Of a stretch of DNA of 64,000 bases, positions 34,329-42,045 are shown one piece after another. Both the position numbers and the translations under genes were made by a program. Position 1 is the first letter of the stretch, and each line of letters opens with the position of its first letter. Under the pieces are notes generated by a model. That model saw nothing but the letters and a program-made list of their open reading frames with translations. It was not told the DNA's origin and searched no databases. The stretch is from Streptomyces lienomycini (lineage in GTDB: Bacteria; Actinomycetota; Actinomycetes; Streptomycetales; Streptomycetaceae), in contig NZ_CP116257.1 in assembly GCF_027947595.1 (NCBI RefSeq), positions 992,001 to 1,056,000 of the forward strand, read 5' to 3'.

Positions 34329-35210
34329 TTGACTGACCAGCTGCGACTGATGGCCGTCCACGCCCACCCCGACGACGAGTCGAGCAAGGGCGCGGCCACC
34401 ATGGCGAAGTACGTGTCCGAAGGGGTGGACGTGCTGGTCGTGACCTGCACGGGCGGAGAGCGCGGCTCCATCCTGAACCCGAAGCTCCAGGGCGACGCGT
34501 ACATCGAGGAGAACATCCACGAGGTGCGCAGGAAGGAGATGGACGAGGCCCGGGAGATCCTGGGCGTGGGGCAGGAGTGGCTCGGTTTCGTCGACTCCGG
34601 CCTGCCGGAGGGCGACCCGCTGCCCCCGCTGCCGGAGGGCTGCTTCGCCCTGGAGGACGTCGACAAGGCCGCCGGTGAACTGGTGCGGAAGATCCGCTCC
34701 TTCCGGCCCCAGGTGATCACCACCTACGACGAGAACGGCGGGTACCCGCACCCCGACCACATCATGACCCACAAGATCACGATGGTGGCGTTCGAGGGCG
34801 CGGCCGACACCGGGAAGTACCCGGAGGGCGAGTACGGACCGGCGTACCAGCCGCAGAAGGTCTACTACAACCAGGGCTTCAACCGGCCCCGCACCGAGGC
34901 GCTGCACAACGCGCTCCTGGAGCGCGGCCTGGAGTCGCCCTACGAGGACTGGCTCAAGCGCTGGGCGGAGTTCGAGCGCAAGGAGCGCACCCTCACCACG
35001 CACGTGCCCTGCGCGGACTTCTTCGAGACCCGGGACAAGGCGCTGATCGCGCACGCCACCCAGATCGACCCCGACGGCGGCTGGTTCCGGGTGCCGATGG
35101 AGATCCAGAAGGAGGTCTGGCCCACCGAGGAGTACGAGCTGGCCAAGTCCCTCGTGGAAACCTCCCTCCCCGAGGACGACCTCTTCGCGGGCATCCGGGA
35201 CAATGCCTGA
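34329..35210 (+). CDS. mca: Mycothiol S-conjugate amidase
   Basis: 293 residues, zinc amidase of the MshB/LmbE family. It cleaves mycothiol S-conjugates of electrophiles or drugs to release a mercapturic acid for export plus GlcN-inositol. Zinc ligands: HAHPDDES (His13, Asp16) and the later PHPDHIMTH. GGERGSILNPK is typical of Mca. The start is TTG 34329 with AGGA 8 nt upstream; ATG 34350 is possible but would cut off conserved residues. Located behind a probable SigR promoter. Confidence 0.95.
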   Translation: MTDQLRLMAVHAHPDDESSKGAATMAKYVSEGVDVLVVTCTGGERGSILNPKLQGDAYIEENIHEVRRKEMDEAREILGVGQEWLGFVDSGLPEGDPLPPLPEGCFALEDVDKAAGELVRKIRSFRPQVITTYDENGGYPHPDHIMTHKITMVAFEGAADTGKYPEGEYGPAYQPQKVYYNQGFNRPRTEALHNALLERGLESPYEDWLKRWAEFERKERTLTTHVPCADFFETRDKALIAHATQIDPDGGWFRVPMEIQKEVWPTEEYELAKSLVETSLPEDDLFAGIRDNA

Positions 35211-35439
35211 CATGAGTGCAAGCGCAAGCCTGGCAATGACGCACCTCGTCACCCTCGCCGAACTCGACGAGGACAAGGTCACCCCCGGCGTCCTCGGGTT
35301 CATCGTGTTCGCGGTGATGGCCCTGGCGGTGTGGGGTCTGATGAAGTCCATGAACCGGCACATGGGCAAGGTCGACTTCAAGGAGCCCCGGGACGCCGAG
35401 ACTCCCGGCGGCGGTGAGGCGAAGCCCCAGCGCGGCTAG
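35203..35439 (+). CDS. Small single-pass membrane protein downstream of mca
   Basis: Up to 78 residues: a short N-terminus, VTPGVLGFIVFAVMALAVWGL as one membrane segment, then a basic, hydrophilic tail (MNRHMGKVDFKEPRDAE). ATG 35203 overlaps the mca stop; ATG 35212 immediately after is the alternative. Coupling to mca suggests a joint role, but none is known to me. Confidence 0.7.
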   Translation: MPDMSASASLAMTHLVTLAELDEDKVTPGVLGFIVFAVMALAVWGLMKSMNRHMGKVDFKEPRDAETPGGGEAKPQRG

Positions 35440-35473
35440 CCTCCCCGCGCGTGGGGGCGCGGCCGGGCGGGCG

Positions 35474-38400
35474 CTACGCCGGGACCGCCACCCCCATCAC
35501 CTCCCTGGCCTGGCGGTCCGGGACCATGCCCAGCCGCCAGGCCTGCCAGCCCGACTCGAGCTGGACGCCGCGTTCCAGGAGCAGCCGGTAGGCGTCCACG
35601 TAGTCGTCCAGCTTGGCGTCGCGGGCGGAGTGCCGGGCGCGGGCCAGCTGGGCCAGCTCCTCCTGCGCCACCGCCGTGCCGATCTCCACCCCGCCGGGTG
35701 CGGCGTACGGCAGCAGGGTGCAGCGCAGGAAGCGGGCCCAGTCCTCGCCCCGCCGGTCGCCGTACGCGGCGAAGAGGGCGGCCGCCTCGTCGCACAGGGC
35801 CAGCGCCTGCGGGGTGCGGGCGTTGCCCGCGTCCACGACCGCCAGCTCCAGGCAGGTCCACGCCTCGCCGTGCCCGACGCCGATGCGCTGGAAGTCGGCG
35901 CGCGCGTCGACCAGGAGCTGCCGGGCGAAGCCGGAGTTGCGCAGCGAGCCGGTCTGGGCGGCACGCTGGTCGCGGGTCACCCGCGCCGAGTGGTGCCGGG
36001 CGCAGGCCAGGCCGTACACGTCCCGCATGCGGGAGAACATCGTGCGGGAGCGTTCCAGTGCACGGAGCGACTGGTCCAGGGCGCCCGTCTCCTCCAGCGC
36101 CTGGCCCAGGTAGTAGAAGCTCCACGCCTTGCCGCGCGCGTCCTCGTTCTCCCGGTGCCGGGCCGCCGCCCGCCGCAGTTCCTCCACCGCCACGGGCGCG
36201 TCCCCGTCGACCAGCCGGGCCCGTGCCAGCTGGGTCAGCGCCCAGGCCTCGCCACGGGCGTCCTGGGTGCGGCCGTACAGCTCCAGGGCCGCGCGCAGCT
36301 CCGTCTCGGCCCGCGGTACGTCGCCCATGCGCAGGTGCAGCTGGCCCAGCTGGAAGTGGGCCCACGCCTGGCCGTGCACCGACTCGCCGGCGCGGTGCAG
36401 GACGAGCGACTCGGTGAGCAGTTCCAGCGCCTCCGCGAGCCGGGCCCGGTCGCGCTGCACCGCCGCCAGCGCGTGCAGCGTCCACGCCCGGTCGGTGGCC
36501 AGTTCCGGCACGGCCTGCAGGTCCAGCGCCTCCCGCAGCTTCGCCGCCGCATCGGTCAGGTTGCCCTGGTGGTGCAGGGTGATCCCCAGCGAGCACAGCG
36601 CACGGGCCGCACCGGCGTCGTGGTGGGCCTCCCGGTACAGGTCGACCACGGAGGCGAGCGTCGTACGCGCCTTGTCCAGCTCGCCGAGCTGCCGGGCCGC
36701 GATACCGGTGCGCCACTGGACCGAGCGCACCAGCAGCCCCTGGTCCACGGACTGCGCCAGCTCGCTGATCTCACCGAGGCGGTAGAGGTCGCCGCGCAGC
36801 AGGCAGTAGTCGCACAGCGCGCCCAGCAGGTTCAGTACCGTGCCCTGGTCGACGCCCTCCGCGTGTCGGAGCGTGGCCGTGATGAAGCTCGACTCGTCGT
36901 CCAGCCAGCGCAGCGCCTCGTCCAGGGAGGTGAAGCCGTACTGGCCGAACTGGTGGGAGCGGGTCGACATGTTGCCGTCGACCAGGCGCAGCACGGAGTC
37001 GGCCAGCTCGGCGTAGTTCGCGATGAGGCGTTCCTGCGCGGCCGTGCGCTCGCCGGGCTCCTCCTCGTCGGCGAGCCGGGCGCGGGCGAAGGCGCGCACC
37101 ACGTCGTGCAGGCGGTAGCGGTTGCCGCGGACGTGGTCGATCAGGCCCGCCCGCGACAGGGCCGCCAGCTGCCGGGTGGCCTCCGTCTCGTCCGTGGCCA
37201 GCAGCGCGGCGGCGGCCGCGGCGCCCAGCGAGGTGCGGCCCGCCAGCGCCAGCCGGCGCAGCAGCCGCCGGGCCGGTTCGCTCTGGTCGGTGTAGCGCAG
37301 CCACAGGGCCCGTTCGACCGGCTCCACGGGACCGTACGCGCCCAGGTCGGTCGCCAGCGCGCGGGGCGAGCGCGGGCCCAGTGCCGATCCGGCGATCCGC
37401 AGGGCCAGCGGCAGCCCGCCGCACAGCTGCCGGATCAGGTCGCTCGCATCGGCGTCGTACGGACCCGACGCGTCCTCGGCGGCGGCGCCCAGCAGCTCTT
37501 CCGCGCCCGCCGCGTCCAGCTCCTCCACGGGCAGCTCGTACACCCGCGCGGGAAGGTCGGCGGGCAGCTCCATCGCCCGGCGCGCGGTGACCAGCACCAG
37601 GCTGTCCGACCGCTCCGGGATCAGGGCGCGCACCTGCTCCGGGTCCCAGGCGTCGTCGAGGACGACGGTGACCGGGACGCCGGTCAGATGCTGGTGGTAC
37701 AGCTCGCTCAACCGTTTGACCTGCTGGTCCGCCGAGGACCGCTCCCGGAACAGCAACTGCTCGCGCGGCGCCCCGAGCCGGTTCAGCAGGTGCAGCAGTG
37801 CGTCCCGGGTGCTCAGCGGCGACTCCCCGCCCTCCACGGCACCGGCACCGGAACCGGCTCCGGGATCGCCCGCCCCGGAGCCGTCCCCGCGCAGGTCGAC
37901 CAGGCAGGCCCCGCGGAAGTAGTCCCGCAGCTCGTGCACGGCCCGCACCGCCAGCGTCGTACGGCCGCTGCCCGGCGCCCCGTGCAGCACCACCACCGTC
38001 GGCTTCGTCTCCGTGCTCGCGCGGGCCGCCTGCACCCACTGCCGCAGCCGCGCCATCTCCTGCCGGCGGCCGGTGAACGCGCCGTCCGATTCCGGGAGTT
38101 GCCCGAACGACTGCTCCAGCGCGCTGCGCCCCCGCGCGGCCGCGCTCTTGTCGGCGCCCCGCAGCTTCGGCCCGGTCTTCGCGGGCCCGGTCGACGCGGC
38201 GAGCATCCGCTGCTGGTCCAGGAACGGCCGGATGCCGCGCACCTCGAGCGCGGTCAGCCACTGCAGCCGCAGCTGCTCGTGCCCGCCGGGCTGGCTGACC
38301 GCCCCGGCCCGGTGGTGGGCGGCCGGCACATGGGCCCCGACCACCTTCACCACGGTCGCCGCCGCGCCGACGACCCCCACGGCCACGCCCGCACCCACCG

Positions 38401-38716
38401 CGGTGCCCGTGCCGGTGCCGAGCGCCACGTCGGCCACCATCGCGGCGACCGCCGCAACGGCGGCCACCAGCAGGGGAGTGCCGGCGCCCTCACGGGCGTA
38501 GCGCTCGCGGAAGGTGAGCTGCCCGGCGGCGGCCTCGTCGAGGGCGTGGGTCCAGGCGTCGTACTCCTCGCCGGCCGTCCCCGCCATCGCGTCCAGTGCC
38601 GCACGGGCCCTGGAGAGCAGTACGTTGCCGTCCGTGCGTCCGCCCGAGCGCCGTACCTCCTCCTCCACGGCCCGCCTGAGCAGCCCCTCGGCCTCCGCCC
38701 GATGACTGTCCCGCAT
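35474..38716 (-). CDS. STAND-type ATPase (NB-ARC) with TPR repeats
   Basis: About 1080 residues. The N-terminal ~170 residues include a hydrophobic Ala/Val/Gly-rich region (LLVAAVAAVAAMVADVALG, then VGAGVAVGVVGAAATVVKVV), probably membrane-associated. The NB-ARC domain follows: Walker A GAPGSGRTTLAV (about 242-253), Walker B VTVVLDDAW, GGLPLALRIAGSAL, then a winged-helix region with YRLHDVVRAFARARL. The last ~480 residues are TPR repeats. This is the AfsR/LuxR-MalT architecture without a recognisable DNA-binding domain. Such ATPases are ligand-triggered switches. It is divergent from the two-component block, which may be coincidental. Confidence 0.85.
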   Translation of the reverse strand: MRDSHRAEAEGLLRRAVEEEVRRSGGRTDGNVLLSRARAALDAMAGTAGEEYDAWTHALDEAAAGQLTFRERYAREGAGTPLLVAAVAAVAAMVADVALGTGTGTAVGAGVAVGVVGAAATVVKVVGAHVPAAHHRAGAVSQPGGHEQLRLQWLTALEVRGIRPFLDQQRMLAASTGPAKTGPKLRGADKSAAARGRSALEQSFGQLPESDGAFTGRRQEMARLRQWVQAARASTETKPTVVVLHGAPGSGRTTLAVRAVHELRDYFRGACLVDLRGDGSGAGDPGAGSGAGAVEGGESPLSTRDALLHLLNRLGAPREQLLFRERSSADQQVKRLSELYHQHLTGVPVTVVLDDAWDPEQVRALIPERSDSLVLVTARRAMELPADLPARVYELPVEELDAAGAEELLGAAAEDASGPYDADASDLIRQLCGGLPLALRIAGSALGPRSPRALATDLGAYGPVEPVERALWLRYTDQSEPARRLLRRLALAGRTSLGAAAAAALLATDETEATRQLAALSRAGLIDHVRGNRYRLHDVVRAFARARLADEEEPGERTAAQERLIANYAELADSVLRLVDGNMSTRSHQFGQYGFTSLDEALRWLDDESSFITATLRHAEGVDQGTVLNLLGALCDYCLLRGDLYRLGEISELAQSVDQGLLVRSVQWRTGIAARQLGELDKARTTLASVVDLYREAHHDAGAARALCSLGITLHHQGNLTDAAAKLREALDLQAVPELATDRAWTLHALAAVQRDRARLAEALELLTESLVLHRAGESVHGQAWAHFQLGQLHLRMGDVPRAETELRAALELYGRTQDARGEAWALTQLARARLVDGDAPVAVEELRRAAARHRENEDARGKAWSFYYLGQALEETGALDQSLRALERSRTMFSRMRDVYGLACARHHSARVTRDQRAAQTGSLRNSGFARQLLVDARADFQRIGVGHGEAWTCLELAVVDAGNARTPQALALCDEAAALFAAYGDRRGEDWARFLRCTLLPYAAPGGVEIGTAVAQEELAQLARARHSARDAKLDDYVDAYRLLLERGVQLESGWQAWRLGMVPDRQAREVMGVAVPA

Positions 38717-38923
38717 GTCGCGCCCCCTCCGGCGGCATCGGTGTCCTCCCGGGCACCCCTGGTCTCCCGGGAGCCCCGTCGGCCCCGGACGTCACAGCGG
38801 CCCTCCCGGCCCGTCCCCGGGTCCTTCCCCGGTTGGACGTGGGTCAAGTGTCCTGCGGCCAGGAGACCCTGGGGAGGGCCCGCGCAGGGGTACGGCGGTG
38901 TCCGGGCACGGGGGCGCCTGCCC

Positions 38924-38970
38924 CACCCCCTACCCGGGTATCAAGGCGGCCTGGCTCCCCGGTACGACGC
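38924..38970 (+). promoter_or_regulatory. Composite promoter element, copy 1 (sensor kinase operon)
   Basis: CCACCCCC is followed by the palindrome TACCCGGGTA (38931-38940) and, 21 bp from its start, TGGCTCCCCGGTACGACGC (38952-38970). The same arrangement occurs before the ABC transporter operon at 41085-41133. The pairing suggests a binding site for the linked NarL-type regulator plus a shared core promoter. The rest of the 38717-39073 gap shows no gene. Confidence 0.6.
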
Positions 38971-39073
38971 GTCGGCCACCATCCGGCCCTCACCCTTCCC
39001 CGTCAACCACCCACCGAACACCGGCCCTGCCGCCAGGCCCCGCGCCACCCGTACGAAGGGGGAGAACCACCGC

Positions 39074-39148
39074 GTGCCGACATCCGAACAGCCGACGCCC
39101 CGCACCTCTCCGGAGACCCTCGCGGCGCACCTAGGCTGGTGCGCATGA
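39074..39148 (+). CDS. 24-residue leader ORF coupled to the sensor kinase gene
   Basis: GTG 39074 has AAGGGGGAG 9 nt upstream, one of the best ribosome binding sites in the region. It reads MPTSEQPTPRTSPETLAAHL then GWCA, with a stop whose last bases overlap the kinase start as ATGA. It is hydrophilic, without a signal or membrane segment. It could be a small protein or simply a device that delivers ribosomes to the kinase start. It lies downstream of the composite promoter element. Confidence 0.4.
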   Translation: MPTSEQPTPRTSPETLAAHLGWCA

Positions 39149-40395
39149 CCCCAGTGGAGGAGGAACGCCCGCGCGCGCTGCTCGCGGGCGCTTCGCGGCG
39201 GTGGGTGCGGCTGCTGCCGTGGGCCGTGGCGTTCGTGCTCTGCGTCGCCCTGCTGCCCACGACCCTCGTGGTCCTCACCGCCGACTACGGCCTGAACGGC
39301 GGTGCCGCCGCAGCGCTGGCCGTCGCGCAGGCCGCGCCGCTGCTGCTCGCCGTCGTACGGCCGCTGCACGCCTGGTACGTGGTCCTCGTCGCGGACGTCG
39401 CCGGTGCCCTCGTCCTGCTCACCGTCGACTTCCCGGAGCGGCTGCTGTGGCCGTTCCCGCCCATGGAGATCGTCGGGTACGTCGGCCTCTGCCTCGCCCT
39501 GGGCCTGCGCGAGCGGCGCCGGACGCTGCTGCTGGTGTGGCTGGCCACGGCGGTGGCGAACGTGGCCCTGGGCTTCGCCCCACCCCACGGCTTCGGCGCC
39601 AGGGGCCTGCTGTTCACCATCCTCGGGGGCGTCGCGCTCCTGCTGGGCGGCGCGCTGCGGGAGCGGTCCGAGGTACAGCGCAGGCTGGTCGAGCAGGAGA
39701 CGATCAGCGAGGCCGAGCGCGGCCGGCGGACGCTGCTGGAGGAGCGCGCCCGGATCGCGCGCGAGCTGCACGACGTGGTGGCGCACCACATGTCCGTCAT
39801 CACGGTGCAGGCGGGCACCGCGGAGTACCGCCTCGACTCGCTGCCGCCGGACGTGCGCGAGGAGTTCACCTCCATCGCGGCGACCGCGCGCGAGTCGCTC
39901 GGCGAGATGCGACGCCTGCTGGGCGTGCTGCGCAACGAGGAGGCGCACGGCGAGCTGGTGCCCCAGCCGGGCCTGGCGCAGATCGGGCAGCTGGTGGAGG
40001 CGACGGCGAGAACGGGCGGCCCGGTGGAGTTCGCCCCCTGCGCCGCCGACGCCGACGACGACGTGCCCGAGGCGGTCGGCCTGTCCGCGTACCGGATCGT
40101 CCAGGAGGCCCTCGCGAACGTCGTACGGCACGCGCCGGGCGCCCGCACGCGGGTGTCCCTGTCGGTGACCGGACCCGACCAGGAACACGGCGCGCGGCTC
40201 ACCGTCCTGGTCGTCAACGGGCCGCCGCCCGAGCCGCCCGCCGCGCCCCTCGAGACGAGCGGCACCGGGCACGGCCTCGTCGGCATGCGCGAGCGCGTAC
40301 GGATCATCGGCGGCACCCTCGACACGGGCCCGCTGCCGGACGGCGGCTTCCGCGTCGCCGCCCGACTCCCCCTGACCGAAAGAGACCTGACGTGA
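39145..40395 (+). CDS. Two-component sensor histidine kinase (NarL/DesK class)
   Basis: About 416 residues. Roughly six hydrophobic segments in the first 150 residues form a membrane sensor with short loops. The HisKA_3 dimerisation motif ARIARELHDVVAHHMSVITV contains the phospho-acceptor H209. The ATPase part has the N-box YRIVQEALANVVRHA and G-box GTGHGLVGMRERV. It phosphorylates the response regulator whose GTG overlaps its stop (GTGA). Two start arrangements are visible: ATGA overlap with a leader ORF, and TAGGCT (39132-39137) 7 nt before the ATG, which would give a leaderless mRNA. Confidence 0.92.
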   Translation: MTPVEEERPRALLAGASRRWVRLLPWAVAFVLCVALLPTTLVVLTADYGLNGGAAAALAVAQAAPLLLAVVRPLHAWYVVLVADVAGALVLLTVDFPERLLWPFPPMEIVGYVGLCLALGLRERRRTLLLVWLATAVANVALGFAPPHGFGARGLLFTILGGVALLLGGALRERSEVQRRLVEQETISEAERGRRTLLEERARIARELHDVVAHHMSVITVQAGTAEYRLDSLPPDVREEFTSIAATARESLGEMRRLLGVLRNEEAHGELVPQPGLAQIGQLVEATARTGGPVEFAPCAADADDDVPEAVGLSAYRIVQEALANVVRHAPGARTRVSLSVTGPDQEHGARLTVLVVNGPPPEPPAAPLETSGTGHGLVGMRERVRIIGGTLDTGPLPDGGFRVAARLPLTERDLT

Positions 40396-41066
40396 CAACG
40401 CGTGTCATCATCGTCGACGACCAGGCCATGGTGCGGGCCGGCTTCGCCGCGCTGCTGGCCGCCCAGAGCGACATCGACGTGGTGGGCGAGGCCCCCGACG
40501 GCGCCCAGGGTGTCGAACTGAGCCGCCGTACCCATCCGGACGTCGTGCTGATGGACGTCCGGATGCCCGAGATGGACGGCCTGGAGGCCGCGCGCCGCCT
40601 CCTTGACCCGCCGACGGGCGTGACCCACCGGCCGCGGGTCCTGATGCTCACCACCTTCGACGTCGACGACTACGTCTACGAGGCGCTCCGGGCGGGCGCG
40701 AGCGGCTTCCTGCTCAAGGACGCGCCGCCGGCCGACCTCATCGCGGCGGTCCGCGTCGTGGCCTCGGGCGACGCGCTGCTCGCCCCCTCCGTGACGCGCC
40801 GCCTCATCGCGGACTTCGCCAAGCAGCGCCCCGCCGGCCGGGGCAGGCCCGCGCTGCGGCTCAAGGGCCTCACGGAACGCGAGACCGAGGTCCTCACCCT
40901 GGTCGCCCGCGGTCAGTCGAACGGGGAGATCGCGCGGACGCTGGTACTGGCCGAGCAGACCGTGAAGACGCACGTCAGCCGCGTCCTCACCAAGCTCGGC
41001 CTGCGCGATCGCGCCCAGGCGGTGGTCTTCGCCTACGAGTCGGGGCTGGTGGCTCCCGGCGAGTAG
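40392..41066 (+). CDS. Two-component response regulator, NarL/LuxR type
   Basis: 224 residues. Receiver domain with the acidic pocket VIIVDDQAMVRAGF, phospho-acceptor Asp55 in VLMDVRMPEMDG, and the TTFDVDDYVYEALRAGASGFLLKD end. The C-terminal LuxR helix-turn-helix is GLTERETEVLTLVARGQSN, then LAEQTVKTHVSRVLTKLGL. It probably binds the TACC..GGTA palindromes seen before its own operon and before the ABC transporter operon. Confidence 0.93.
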   Translation: MTTRVIIVDDQAMVRAGFAALLAAQSDIDVVGEAPDGAQGVELSRRTHPDVVLMDVRMPEMDGLEAARRLLDPPTGVTHRPRVLMLTTFDVDDYVYEALRAGASGFLLKDAPPADLIAAVRVVASGDALLAPSVTRRLIADFAKQRPAGRGRPALRLKGLTERETEVLTLVARGQSNGEIARTLVLAEQTVKTHVSRVLTKLGLRDRAQAVVFAYESGLVAPGE

Positions 41067-41084
41067 GACCGCCCCCGGCCTCCT

Positions 41085-41133
41085 CCACCCCCTACCGCGG
41101 TAGCACCTCCGCATTGGCTCCCCGGTATGACGC
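41085..41133 (+). promoter_or_regulatory. Composite promoter element, copy 2 (ABC transporter operon)
   Basis: CCACCCC, the palindrome CTACCGCGGTAG (41092-41103; core 41093-41102) and, 22 bp from the core start, TGGCTCCCCGGTATGACGC (41115-41133). The last element matches copy 1 (38952-38970) at 18 of 19 positions. It ends 67 bp before the ABC ATPase start. Confidence 0.65.
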
Positions 41134-41199
41134 CCGGCGTCCGGCCGTCCCCGCACTCTTCACCCGTCACGGACAGTGCGCCGAAGAGGGAGACGGGAC

Positions 41200-42045
41200 A
41201 TGAGGCTACGCAAGGGCAAGCGGCAGAACGCGGACCACGGGCCGGAGGTGGACAACCGGCCCGGGGCCCCGGCCGCCACGCCCACTCTCGCCGTCGAACT
41301 GCGCGACGTCCGACGGCAGTACGGCCGCGGGGCGGGCACGGTGCACGCCCTCGCGGGCGTCGACCTCGCCCTGCCGCGCGGCACGTTCACCGCGGTCATG
41401 GGCCCGTCCGGGTCCGGCAAGTCCACCTTCCTGCAGTGCGCCGCAGGGCTCGACCGGCCGACCGCGGGATCCGTGTTCCTCGGCGGCACGGAGATCACCG
41501 GCATGAGCGAGAACGAGCTGACCGAGCTGCGCCGCAGCCGCCTCGGCTTCGTCTTCCAGGCGTTCAACCTGCTGCCGTCGCTGACCGTCGAGCAGAACGT
41601 GCTGCTGCCGATGCGCCTGGCCGGACAGCGCCAGGACCGCCGTCAGGCGCAGGAGGTCCTCGCCCGGGTCGGGCTCGCCGACAAGGCGAAGCGCAGGCCC
41701 GGCGAGCTGTCCGGCGGCCAGCAGCAGCGGGTGGCCGTCGCCCGCGCCCTGGTCACCGGCCCCGACGTGATCTTCGCCGACGAGCCCACCGGCGCCCTCG
41801 ACACCGGCACCGCCGCCGAGGTCCTCGGCCTGCTGCGGAACGCGGTGGACGCCCTCGGGGCCACCGTCGTCATGGTCACGCACGACCCGGCCGCGGCCGC
41901 CTGGGCCGACCGGGTGCTGTTCCTCGCCGACGGCGCCTTCGCCGACCACCTCGAACGCGGTTCGGCGGAGCGGATCGCGGCCCGCATGGCCGTGCTCACC
42001 TCGCACGCCTCCCGCGCCGGTGCGATGGCGGGAGCGGCGGCATGA
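41200..42045 (+). CDS. ABC transporter ATP-binding protein, MacB/LolD type
   Basis: 281 residues. Walker A GPSGSGKST, Q-loop VFQAFNLLPSLTVEQNV, signature LSGGQQQRVAVARAL, Walker B VIFADEPTGALD, H-loop VTHDPAAAAWADRV: the MacB/FtsE-LolD pattern. Partner of the FtsX-domain permease that overlaps its stop (ATGA). In Gram-positives these pairs export or give resistance to peptides and cell-envelope drugs, commonly under a neighbouring two-component system, as here. ATG 41200 has GAGGGAGAC upstream. Confidence 0.93.
   Translation: MRLRKGKRQNADHGPEVDNRPGAPAATPTLAVELRDVRRQYGRGAGTVHALAGVDLALPRGTFTAVMGPSGSGKSTFLQCAAGLDRPTAGSVFLGGTEITGMSENELTELRRSRLGFVFQAFNLLPSLTVEQNVLLPMRLAGQRQDRRQAQEVLARVGLADKAKRRPGELSGGQQQRVAVARALVTGPDVIFADEPTGALDTGTAAEVLGLLRNAVDALGATVVMVTHDPAAAAWADRVLFLADGAFADHLERGSAERIAARMAVLTSHASRAGAMAGAAA

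Noticed and set aside
35414..39073. Long plus-strand frame opposite the STAND ATPase
   Set aside because: Antisense shadow. Only the last 25 codons (39074-39148) have their own ribosome binding site and were kept as a possible leader ORF.
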